Below, in pieces: positions 1 through 11,040 of a stretch of 64,000 bases of DNA. This stretch comes from Planctomycetota bacterium (GTDB lineage Bacteria > Planctomycetota > UBA1135 > UBA2386). Below the pieces are notes generated by a model. It did no database searches. It had not been told where the DNA came from and saw nothing but the letters and a program-made list of their open reading frames with translations. How positions within the stretch are numbered: the stretch's first letter is position 1; the number at the start of each line of letters is the position of its first letter. The DNA lies in the NCBI GenBank assembly GCA_016713175.1, contig JADJPQ010000029.1, positions 1 through 64,000 of the forward strand, in the 5' to 3' direction. A program made the translations under genes and the position numbers.

Positions 1-531
1 TCGCTACCATTCGACCAACACGGACGGTTCATCAACGAGGATCCGATCGGCAATTCGCAGGGGCCTCAACCTTTATGATTACGGCCGTGCAAACCTGTTG
101 CGCTATCAAGACCGCCTTGGCTTCTGCGCGCGCAACGACCAGATATCGGATGCTGCCGGGCGACGCCATGGACAGCAAGCCCGCAGCCTTGACGATTACC
201 TCAAGGCCAAAGACAGGAAGGTGCGGCGCTCAGCGTCGGCGACGCACTCCTCGTCCGGTGGATTCTCAGGTTTCAGCGGCAGTGTTGTCAATGCGAACAC
301 ATTCCCTGGACGGCCTGATGGCGCCGGTTTCCAATCTCGGACAGCTCGGCGAGGGCGAGTGGCAGGTCGGAGATGTGGTCGTTTCTGGATGGCCCGAATG
401 GACACGTTGCCATCTACGGTGGCGACGCCTGGCATCTGACTCGCCATGGCGACATATGGGCTGGCTCGGGCCGCCGGAAGAAGAAGCCGGACTACGACAT
501 TTATCGGTTCCCCTGCTCCTGCGGCCAGTGA
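1..531 (+). pseudogene. 3' end of an RHS-repeat protein (left copy), frameshifted
   Basis: The first 65 bases encode the end of the RHS-associated core: HGRFINEDPIG, then, after a frame change near 60-66, NLYDYGRAN and RYQDRLG. This is the hallmark that precedes the variable C-terminal domain of RHS proteins. After further frame changes, the reading that ends at the TGA at 529-531 gives LDGLMAPVSNLGQLGEGEWQ, then GDVVVF, LDGPNGHVAIYGGDAWH and a basic C-terminus ending FPCSCGQ. The GDVVVF...GHVAIYGG pattern resembles the GDlvfF...HVgiYlG strand pair of NlpC/P60-type papain-fold domains, so the tip may be a cell-wall hydrolase or papain-fold toxin. No catalytic cysteine could be assigned because of the frame breaks. 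The body of this RHS gene lies upstream of the window. Homologous DNA recurs at about 10495-11040. The RHS core is clear; the tip assignment is tentative. Confidence 0.7.
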
Positions 532-539
532 TTGCCACG

Positions 540-3500
540 CGAGAACTCTCCCCATCATCGCGGCGATTCTGTTCCTGGCAATCGCAGCCCCACACGCGCT
601 CAGCCAGACCCGGACTTACCTTCGACGCCAGCGGGCAACCGCACCGGCGGCACCAACCAGATCCGGTTCACCTCGGTCGCCGGTTACATGATCGAGCTGA
701 CTGAAGGGATCGCCGGCGATCGGCTGAACCTCTACGGTCGCAACTTCCCCGCCGGTCGAAACGCCAACGTCACCGTCACGATCGCCGGCACCCCGGCGAC
801 GGTGCAGACCGTCGGCACCAACGTGATCACGGTCACGGGTACCAGCGGGCGCGACCACGGTGACGTCCGCATCTCGATCCTCGGCGGCCCGCAGAACCTG
901 GGTGCTGGTCGGCACGATGACCCAGCCCGGTGTGGCGCTCACCCCACCAGCGTCGACATGGCGGATCGAGCGAACAGTTCACCTTCGCCGCCACCGTCGT
1001 CGGCAACACCAACCAGACCATCGAGTGGTCGGTCAACAACATCGTCGGCGGCAACGGCTCGGTTTTGCGTCGATCACGCCTGCAGGCCCTACACCGCCCC
1101 CGCGATCGGCACCGGCCAGCAGTTCCCGTTCGTGATCGGCGCCTGCAGCGCCGCGTTTTCGGCATGACCAGCTACGCGCTGGTCAAGCTGCGCTGCACCG
1201 GCGCGACCACGATCGCCAACCGGACCCTCGTGTCCGACACCTTCAGCACCGGCGCCACCCGCCGCTGCCGACTTCACCGCTCCCGCCGGCCAAAGCACGC
1301 TCACATCGCCCTGGGAGAGCCAGATCGCCGTCCAGTGCCGTCGGCCTGCGCACAACAGTGAAGGCGTAGCGCGCCGCTGGCCTCCGCCGGCCCGGGCACC
1401 AGCATCCGGATCCCGGATGTGCTGTTGCCGACCACGGGCACCTACCGCATCGAAGTCAAGGCGGCAACACCACGTTCGGTCTGCAGATCCACGTCGACCG
1501 CCACAGCGCTGCCGCGCGCGTTGGCTGTCGCCGTTCTCCAGGACCTGGCAGACCGCGACGAACTGGTCGCGCGACGAACTGCCGAACCAGGCCGACGCCG
1601 TCGTGATCCGAGACTTCAACCCCGACCTGACCATAGTCTCGTCGGGCGCCAACCATGCCTGCGCGTCGCTGGCCAGCGACGAACGCTTCGAACTGACCGG
1701 CGGCGACCTGCGCTGCGGCGACCTGCAGGGCAACGCCATTGTCCGCCTCGCCGGTGGCACCTTGGGGAACGCCACGCTCCGGCCGGGCACCGGCGCACTC
1801 GGTGCAGTGGGAAGGCGCCGTCCTCGACGGCGTCACCATCGCCAGCGGCGCCACCGCACGTTGTGCCAATGGCGCCACCGGCTACGTGTCCCGCGGGCTG
1901 AACGTCAACGGCAGCCTGTATGCAGACCACGGCGATCCTCTTCCTGGACTCGACTGCACTCGCCGGCAGCGGACGAACCACGATCGGCTCCACCAGCAAC
2001 AACGGTGGGCTGTGCGAAAACACCGGACTCACCTCACCATCGCTCGAGCGTCACCGTCGATGTCGAGCGCGGCACCATCGGCACTACCAATGCCAACCTG
2101 GTCAACCTGGGCACCATTCGCATCGCGCGCAGCGGCGGAGCCCTGACCGTCACCGGCGCCGAATGGGAGAACCGCGGCACGCTGGAAGGCTCGGCCGGGA
2201 CCACCGTTACCACCGGCGGCTCCTGGACCAATCTCGCGATACCGATCCGCCTGCGCACAAGATCCTGAAACTCCGGCGGCACGTTCCGGCTGCCCAGCTG
2301 CGCACGCTGGATACGACCGGCGGCGAAGTGCGGATCGTCGGCACCTTCGACAACCGCGGCACACGTTTCACGCTGACCAACAGCATGCTCACGTGGCGAC
2401 TGGCGGGGTGGCACGCTGCTCGGCGGCGAACTCGTCACGCAAACGCCCGGCACTCTCGGCTGCGAAGGGACCTGCTATCTCGACGGCATCCACCTGATGG
2501 GCGGATCGTCGATCTACGGATGGGCAGGCGCCGCCATCCTTACGCACTGCAATGGCTTACAGATCGATGGACAACTACGCCTCCCAAACAACAGCCTGAT
2601 CCAGTCAGAGCACACAGACATTCAGCGGCAACGGCGTGATCCGCCTCGGTGGAGCGTCGACCTCCACCTGTACCGACTGATTGTCGATCGGGCCCAACCT
2701 GACCATCCTTGCCGGGTCGAGTTACGTCGGCTACCAGTCGACGGACGCCTGATCTTCCAGGGGCCGGCGGTGACAGACGTGCAGGGCACGACGGTCTACC
2801 TCCGCGCGGCGCCTCCTGGCGCAATGAGGGGCATCATCGAGTCGACGACGGCTCAGACCTGTGACATCAGTTGCGGCAGCTTTGTCAACGCTGGCAGCAT
2901 CCAGCAGATCTACGGCGGCTGCGCTTCGCCGGCGCGTGGTCGCACGGGTGCGGTGTCCTGCGTCCTGGGTCACATGTTCCTCGGCGGCACGTTCACCCTT
3001 GCCAATCTGGAATCCTGGGACTCGGGTCGGTTCGGCAGGTCTGGCTGACCGGCACGCTGCAGAACACCGGTTCCTACCTGTTGCTGGATCAGAACACCGG
3101 CAGCTGGCGCACAGAGGCGGAACGATCGATGGCGGCAGCCTCATCACCGTCAATGGTCACGGCCTGTTGGTCGATGCCGGCAGCGCAACGCTGCGCAACG
3201 TCACAAAGTGGAGGCCGGATCCCGGGTGCGAGTTGCGCAGGGCCAGACGCAATGTGCGCGGCAACCTGACGGTGCACGGCGCCTGATCATTGCCGACTCG
3301 GATCCCTCTATGTGCGGGACAACAACGCCCAGATCGGCGGCAATGGCCGAATCGATCTCGGCGTACGAGCGATGCGGTTTACCCGCCCACCAACGTCGCC
3401 TGGAGCATCGAGTCGCCCCTGACGGTCACCGGCCAGAACAGCTCGCAGGTCGGCTACGGAACCAGCGGCGGTGCCCTGACTAACCGCGGCACCATCCGCG

Positions 3501-5776
3501 CCAACACCAGCGGCGGCCTGTCTCTACGTCGGCGGCGACGTGGACCAACCTCGGTCTGGTCGAGGCGAGCAACGGCGGATCGATCTGCGTGCACGGCACC
3601 TGGACGAACAGCGGGCAGTTCCGTTTGCCAGCAGGCGTAGTCCCTGCGCTTCGCCGGCACCGGCGCCACGTCGACGATCGGCACCTGGACGAATCTCGGC
3701 GGCACGGTGACGCTCGAGGGCATCCTCGATGCGAGCCAGCGCGCCGTTCTGGTCACCAGTCCCTGGTTGGTACGCGGCGGCACCGTCCGCAATGGCGAAT
3801 CCGCACCAGTCCGAACGTCGAGCTGATCGTCGATGGCAACGGCACCTTCGACAACGTGACGATCGCCGCCGGCTCGTCGGTGCAGGTCAGCAGTTCGACG
3901 TTGACCGCGCGCAACGGCTGGAACGTGCTGGGCAAGGTTCGCCTGCTGAGCGCCGCCATCAGCGTCCCGGCGTCGATGGTGTTCGCCGGGACCGGCGAGA
4001 CTCCGGGTTCCTGGACCTGTACGGAACCGTGCAGGTCGCGGACCTCGGCACCTGCGTGCACACCGGCGGCACGACGCGTGTCTACGGCACCGTGAACGGC
4101 AATGGCGGCACCCTGCAACTGACCGCCGCGACGACCGGCTCGTGGCAGACGCACAGTGGCACGATCCAGAACGCCACCATCCAGGCGACCGGCGGCACCG
4201 AGTTGCAGATCTGGCATGGCACGCTGGATGGCTGCACGATCGCGGCCGGCACGACCGTCCGGGTCACCAATGGCGGCTACTCGCTGACGGCGCGGAACAC
4301 CGTCGGCGCGGCCAACGCGATCACCAACCACGGCACGATCATCCTCGACTGGGGCTATCTGCATGCGCCGCTGACGACCTCGATCGCGGCACCGGTGCAA
4401 TCCTGTTCGGCAGCGCCAACGGCGGCAGCCAGTCGCAGATCCACGCCGCCAACAACCAGACGCTGACGATCAACAGCGGTCTGACGATCCGCGGCACCGG
4501 CAACGGCCTCGTCGGCGACAACACCGGCACGATCGTCAACCTGGCGACGATCCGGGCCGAAACCGCCTCCCGCACGATCCGCGTTGGCGGGCCGTCGTTC
4601 GACAACCAGGGCACCCTCTTGTGCACCGCCGGCACCCTGCAGGTCGAGGGCACCGGCTGGCGCAACTCGACCGGCACGATCACCAACGGTGGTGGCACCC
4701 TGGTGTTCGCCGGCACCTTCACGCGGACCGACCTCGGCACCTGCACCCATGCCGGCGGCACCACGCGGCTGACCGGCACCATGACCAACACCGGCACGTT
4801 CACGCTGGGGCCAGCAACGACCGGTTCTTGGGAGATCACCAACAACGGTCGCATCATTGGCGGCGCCGTGGCCACGACCGGCGGCACCGAACTGCGGGTT
4901 ACCGGCAACGGCTATCTGGAAGGCGTGGCCCTGTCCGCCGCCGCCACTGTGCGCGTGACCGGCACCATGTTCTTGGTCAACTACGCGGCGTCGCCGATCG
5001 ACGCCAACGTCTTCGTCGACGTTGGCGGCTACGTCCAGACGGGCACCGGCGGCATGATCACTGGCAACGGCACATTCGACGTGACCGGCGGCGGCTTCTA
5101 TTCGAACAACAGCGCCAGTTGGGGCTTCGGGCCTGGCATCACCGTCAGGTTCCGTGGCGCCGGCACGAGCTATCTTTCGCAAGGATACGCCGACACCTGC
5201 ACGGTGCAGGGCATCCTTCGACTCGAGGACTCGCGCTCGCTGCACGGGCAAGGCCCAATGACCCTGGTCAACCAGAACCGCGTCGAACTGCTCGGCACCG
5301 GCCAGCTCTACGGCATCGGCACCTCCGTCAGCAAGGCGCTTCCACGCTGCTCACCGCCACCGGTAGCCCGGCTGCAAGCGACGACGATCGACCTGCAGGC
5401 CGGCACCGTCGAAGGCACCGGCACGCTCGCGGGCAACGTCACCAACGCCGGGACGATCCGCCCAGGCGGCAACCTGGCGCTCGGGGCCCTGACGATCCAG
5501 GGCAACTTCACCCAGACCGCGGGTGGCACGCTCGCGATCGAACTCGGCGGCACCACGGCCACGACCTACGACCGACTGCTCCTGACGGGCGCCGGCGCGG
5601 CGACGTTCGCCGGCACGCTGGCGACCACGCTGTTCGGCGGCTTCACGCCGGTCGCCGGCAACACGTTCGACCCGGTCACCTACACCTCGCGCACCGGCAC
5701 GCTGACGATCCAGTCGCCGCCAGGCCACCCGCTGACACCGACGTACAACCCGACGGCGTTGCGCCTGACGCGCTGA
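540..5776 (+). pseudogene. Giant secreted beta-strand-repeat surface protein, left copy, many frameshifts
   Basis: This is a second copy of the gene at 11075-16586, broken by about a dozen or more small indels. A hydrophobic signal-like stretch (IIAAILFLAIAAPHALSQ) is read around 553-606. Then come an IPT/TIG-like segment (AGDRLNLYGRNFPAGRNAN) and long arrays of short beta strands built on G-T-[IL]-x-N and GGTLxL themes, as in passenger-type beta-helix proteins. The last part is open in one frame from about 4385 to 5776 apart from a compensated shift near 5328-5375, and ends TPTYNPTALRLTR, the same ending as the right copy. Relative to the right copy, about 300 bp is missing near 4000. Many differences from the right copy are single-base gains or losses in short G or C runs, for example GGG/GG swaps at 836-873. 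Pseudogene decay and residual assembly error are both possible. Confidence 0.75.
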
Positions 5777-5917
5777 TCGCGGCTCCAGTCACACGTAACA
5801 CACCGGCCGGTCGCTTGCGGCCGCCGGGTGCATCACAGCAACACTTTACCTGGTTTCGAGCCAGCCGACCTGTCGTCGGACGGCCCGTTGCGTTTCCAAC
5901 TTGCCATCGCGATGACC

Positions 5918-8900
5918 ATGCCATCCCGATCCCTGCCGTTCGCCTCCTCATGTCTGCTGGGAACACTGCTGACAGCCACCACGGCCCTCGGCCAGGTGGC
6001 GCCCACCGAGCTGAGCAACCTGACGCAACTCGTCGTCGACGCCGTTGCCTGGCTCGACCAACGTGCCGCTGAACCGGCCGGTCAGCATCACCGCGACCGC
6101 CGCGTTGCGGGCGCACACGATCAACGAGGACTCGGTGCAGATCACGGTCGCCGGCGTGCCGCTGCTCGCCAGCTACTCGGTGTCGGTCGACGCCCGCACG
6201 ATCCTGATCGGCTTCCCGACGCTGCTGCCGGCGAATTCGCGGGTCGACGTGACGATGGACTGCGCGGCGATCCGCGACCGCGCCGGCCGGATGGTCGACT
6301 TCGACCTCGATGGCCGCGAAGGCGGCATCGCCCGCGGCCACTTCTTCACCGGCGACGGCGGCAACACGCCGCCGATGCGGCAGGGCACGGCCGCGGTGTT
6401 CGGCCGCGTGTTCGACACCAATGGCGCGCCGCCCAGGGCGCAGTGATGCGCGGCTGGTTCTATCCGCGGCTCGAAGGGCAACCGCCGCTGGCGGTGCCGT
6501 TCGGCATCAGCAACGCCACCGGCGACATCCGCTGGGACACGCCGCAGTTCGCCGGTGAACAGTCGTTCCTGGTCGAAGTCGGCAAGCCGGGGTTCTCGGA
6601 GGTGCTGCGCCGGGTGACGGTGCTGGTCGATGGCTGCGTCCGGATCGACGACGCGGTGCTGCAGCAACTGGCGCCGCGGACGGTCGTGGATCGGCTGGCC
6701 GGTGGCACGATCGCGGATCCGAGCGGACGCGTGAGCATCGTGATCCCGCCGGGTGCGCTGCAGGCGACGTCGAACATCGGCATCACGGTGCTGCAGAACA
6801 GCAATGCGATCCGCGAGCGGTTGCCGAACAACATCGTCGGCGGCACGGCGGGTCTGTATGTCGACGTCGCAGGCGTGTTCGGTGAACAGACGACGCAGCC
6901 GGTGACGATGCGGGTGCCGAACACGTACAACCTGCCGCTCGGCACGTTGATCCCGTTCGGCAAGGTCGACCACAACACGTTGGAATGGGTCGATTTCCGC
7001 AATCTGTACGGCGGGCCGCCGCCAGGGTCGGGGCAGCCGCATCCGGCGCTCGGGCGCGTGGTTCCCGATGGCGCGAGCGGCACGGTCATCGAAGTGCAGT
7101 TCGATCACTTCTGCACGCCGGTGTGCTCGTACTGCCTGCCGATCCGGCCGCCGGAGGAGCCCACCACCCCGGATGGCGATTCGCCTCCTTGCGACGGTGG
7201 CAACGTCGCCGGCAGCTCGATCGTCGACAGCCGCGAAGGCTTCCTGCGCGAGACGGTGGCGCTGCCCGGGTTCACCGAGTTCGGCGGCCGCTGGGGCATC
7301 CACCTCGGCTACGCCAGTTCGGCCGCCGCACCGTCGGTGACGATGCGCGCGCAATCACGGTATGCGTCGCCCAACGGCCGCCCCGTCGAGCGCACCCTGT
7401 TCCGCTACACGATCGAGGGCCGCGCCTTCGAAGCCGCCTACGACCGCTCGCTGCAGAACGACCAGCCGCTGTCGCACTGCTTCTGGGACGGCCGCAACGT
7501 CCTCGGGCAACAGATGCCGACCGGGTCCTACCCCTACACGATGGAGATCACGACGTTGAACGCCGACGTCCCGGTCGCGATCCCGTCGACCTTCGGCGGC
7601 ACCTCGATCCAGTCGTTCGGCGCCACCTATCCCGGCCAGATCCGGACCCAGAGCACGGTCAAGCGCGACCGCATCGTCGTCGTCAACCTGCGCGACTCCG
7701 CCTACGGCGCCGGCTGGTCGGTGATGGAAGAGGATCGGCTGCACATCGATCCGGACGGCTGCCTGGTACTGACCTACGGCAACGGCTGGTCGCGCCGTTA
7801 CTCCCCCAACCTCAACACGCCCGGCACCTGGGACTCCCGTTCGGGTGATTTCTCGACGATCACCTACGACGCGCCCACCCAGACCTATCGGCGCAGTTTC
7901 ACCGACGGCGAGGTGCACACGTTCGCACGCTCCGGCTTGCTGCAACGTCGGGTCAACCGCTTCGGCTACACCACGACCTTCACCTACAACGCCGGCAACC
8001 GGCTGACGCAGATCACGTCGCCCACCGGGTTCTACTACCGGTTCTTCTACGACGCCGCCAACAGGCTCGACCGCATCGAGGACTCGGCGGCACGTGTCAC
8101 GCAGATCACGGTCAACGGCAGCGGCGACCTGACCGAGGTGTTCGACGTGCTGAACACGCGGCGGACGTTCTCCTACGACGCCGACCACCGCATGCTGACC
8201 AACGTCGGCTATCGCGGCGAGCGCGCGGAATACACCTATCAGAACGGCCGCATCGTCCGGACCCGGCAGTTCGATGTCGGCGGCGGCGCCATGCTGCGCG
8301 AACGGCTGTTCTCGCCGAGCAGCCTCAGCGGTGAGGTGGTCGACGCGCTGGCGCGCGGCATCGGCAGCCTGGGGCAGCCGTTGCCGATCGTCGAGACCGA
8401 GGTCGACGTCTACACCGATGGCGTCGGCGGCACGCAGCTGTTCTACCGCGATGGCGAAGGGCAGCTGATCCGCGAAGACGACCCGCTTGGCCGCCGGATC
8501 GACAACGCGTACTTCGCCAACGGCCTGCTGCAGAGCACCAGCCGACCCGACGGCTCCAGCACGCACTACGTCTACGACAGCGCCGGCTATCCCACTCACG
8601 CTGCAGGAACGCAACACCGGCGGCGGTGTCTACGCCACGGTCACGAACGAATACAACGGCATCTTCCATCAGATCAGCCGGGTCGTCGATGGCGAGGGCA
8701 AGCAGACGCTGTTCACCTACGACTCGTTCGGCAGCGTCGTCTCGGTCACGGATCACGATTCGCACGCGACGGTGTTCCAGTACGGCGACGCGCGGTTCCC
8801 GACCTTGACGACGCGGATCACCAGCGCCGCCGGCCTCGTCGAGGCGGCGACCTACGACGCGCACGGCAACATGGTCACGCGGACCGACTTCCCGGACCCG

Positions 8901-11040
8901 ATCAACCAGCCGCAGGGCCGCACCTGGACGCTCACGCGCGATGCGCGCGGCAACGTGACGACCATCACGGTGCCCGGCAACCAAAGCACCACGATCCAGT
9001 ACGACGCGCTCGATCGGCCCACCCGGCTCGGCGAGCCGCTCGCGCGCGTGACCCTCCTGCGCTACGACGATCCGTCCTGCGGCTGCTCGAGCTCCAGCAA
9101 TCTCACCGGCGTCACCCTGCCCAACAACGCAACCCTGGGCTACACCTATGACGGCCTCGGCCGCCGGATCCGCGAAACCGACCAATTCCAGCGCTCGACG
9201 CTCTTTTCCTACGACGCCGAGGACCGTGATGGTCGGCAACCAACCGGCTGCAAGAACGCATCGACTACGAGATGCGACCTCGCCGGCCAGTTGATCCGCA
9301 AGATCCTGCCCGGGCCGCAGGTCACCACCTATACCTATGACTCCCTCGGCAACCTGACAAGCGCGACCGATCCGCTATGCCGAGTCGTCGAACACCTTGG
9401 ACTTCCTGAGCCGCCTCACGACGGCTACCACCGCGGTGGACATCGTGCTGCCGGGCGGGCAACGCTCGACGCTCAGCTATCAGTTGTTCTATCAATACAA
9501 CCGGGTCGGGGAGCGCACGCGGATGTACGACAACGTCGGCACCTACGACCTCAACTACGGCTACGACAACGTACACAACCTGGCGACACTGTCCCTGGGA
9601 ACCCCGCAGTCGCGCAGCTGGACGTTCAGCTACGACTTCGACGGCCGGCGCACTCGCATCCAGCGCTCTGGCGGCGTCGCCACCGACTTCACGTTCGACG
9701 CGGCCGGACAACTGTCCACCATCGTCCACGCCACCAACCCATCGGTGCAGCAGCGCTTCCTGACGCGCGACGCGGTCGGCAACGCGCTGACGATGGAGCA
9801 GCGGTTTGGCGGCAGCGTGCTGACGCAAGACGTTCTCCTACGACGCGGCCGGCCCGCTGGCCACCGCGGCGCAGAACGCCGTGTTCGGCGACACGACGCA
9901 GAACCAGACGACGACCTACGACGCCGCCAACCGCGCGGTGACTGGCAACGATTTCACCTATGTCCACGACTTCGAGGGCCGGATGACCCGGCGCAACTGG
10001 GTGGGCCGTCCGGTCTACGACACGTTCGAATGGAACGCCGAGGGCAAGGCTGCTCGCCGTCCGGCAGTTCTACACCGGTGCCGGACCTCCGTCGCAAGTC
10101 ATGGCTGCGACCTACGGCTATGACCCGCTCGGGCGGCGCCTCGAGAGCAACGTCAATGGCGTCGTCAAGCGCTACGCGCACGACCTGGACGACCTCATCC
10201 ACCTCTTCGACGACGCGGGCCGCATCCTCGCATCTCCGTCGACGGGCCTGGACCTTGACGACTTGACGGTGCCTGGGACCGCCGGACATCCACATGGACG
10301 CATCGCTACGCGGGGTTCGACGGGTCCGTTCAGGCCATCTCGGATCCGGCAGGCGCCGTAGCGAACGACCTGCACTACGACGAGTATGGCAACTGGATCG
10401 GCGGAGCGGGCATTCCCGCGCTTCCTCGGTCGGGGCCTCGACCTGGAAACAGGCTTGATGCAACTTCGCGCTCGCTACTACATGCCCATCAGGGCCGGTT
10501 CCTCACGGAGGATCCGATCGGCACTGCCGGGGCCTCAAACTCCTACGATTACGGCAGGCGACAATCCTGTTGCGCTATCAAGACCGCTCTAGGCGAGTGC
10601 CCTTGCGTGTCACGGCGATCACGGGCGGACTGCTGGACCTCGGCGCCAGGTCGTCCAACGCCATTTCCGGTCGATTGCCTCAAGGCCAACGACTGGGAAG
10701 GTGCGGCGCCTATGTCGGCGCCGTCACTTTCGGCCGGGATTCTCAGGCTTCACCGCCGGCGCGCGGCCGCAATGCGGCACATTCCCTGCACGGCTCCATG
10801 GCGGCCCCAGCCGGTCCAACCTCACAAGTTCTCGCGCGAGCGAGGTTGCGGGTGGCAGGTCACACCCATGTGGTCGCGCAAGTGGAAGGACTGAATGGAC
10901 ACTTGCCCATCTTCCATTGGCCCAAGGCCAATATCCCGACTGCCGCCAGCGGGAGAATGGGCTGGCCAGGCCACCGGCAGAACGCCACCGCCGTTCATTG
11001 AGCCAACCGCCTTTATGGGCCCTGCTCCCGCCGCCAGAAT
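5918..11040 (+). pseudogene. RHS/YD-repeat secreted protein with Ig-like N-terminal domain, multiple frameshifts
   Basis: The likely start is ATG 5918 (or 5912), followed by a signal peptide (LLGTLLTATTALGQ). Next comes a bacterial Ig-like domain read from about 6045 (PGSTNVPLNRPVSITATA). The frame changes near 6045 and again near 6435, where one C appears to be missing from GCCGCCC. A long open segment runs from about 6440 to 8598. It holds a DUF-rich N-terminal half and the start of the YD repeats (FTYNAGNRLTQITSPTGFYY). More frame changes occur near 8598, 9222, 9380, 9835, 10050, 10270 and 10400. YD repeats and the RHS core (DEYGNWIGGAG, FLGRGLDLETGLMQLRARYY, GRFLTEDPIG) can be followed across them to 10590. 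The variable tip from 10590 to about 11040 is too decayed to classify, but aligns with the tip at 75-531. RHS proteins deliver C-terminal toxins or act as surface adhesins. Six or more frame changes mean no full-length product as written. Confidence 0.75.

Larger units (their letters stand above)
1..5776 (+). repeat. Left unit of a tandem duplication (RHS tail plus surface-protein gene)
   Basis: This interval is homologous to 10495-16586 in the same order and orientation: RHS core end, variable RHS tip, signal peptide, IPT/TIG segment, beta-strand repeats, common C-terminus. The offset is about 10.5 kb at the left end and 10.8 kb at the right end; the difference is mainly a deletion of about 300 bp in this copy. 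Similarity is strongest at about 4080-4830, where it is close to identical to 14880-15640. Confidence 0.85.
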
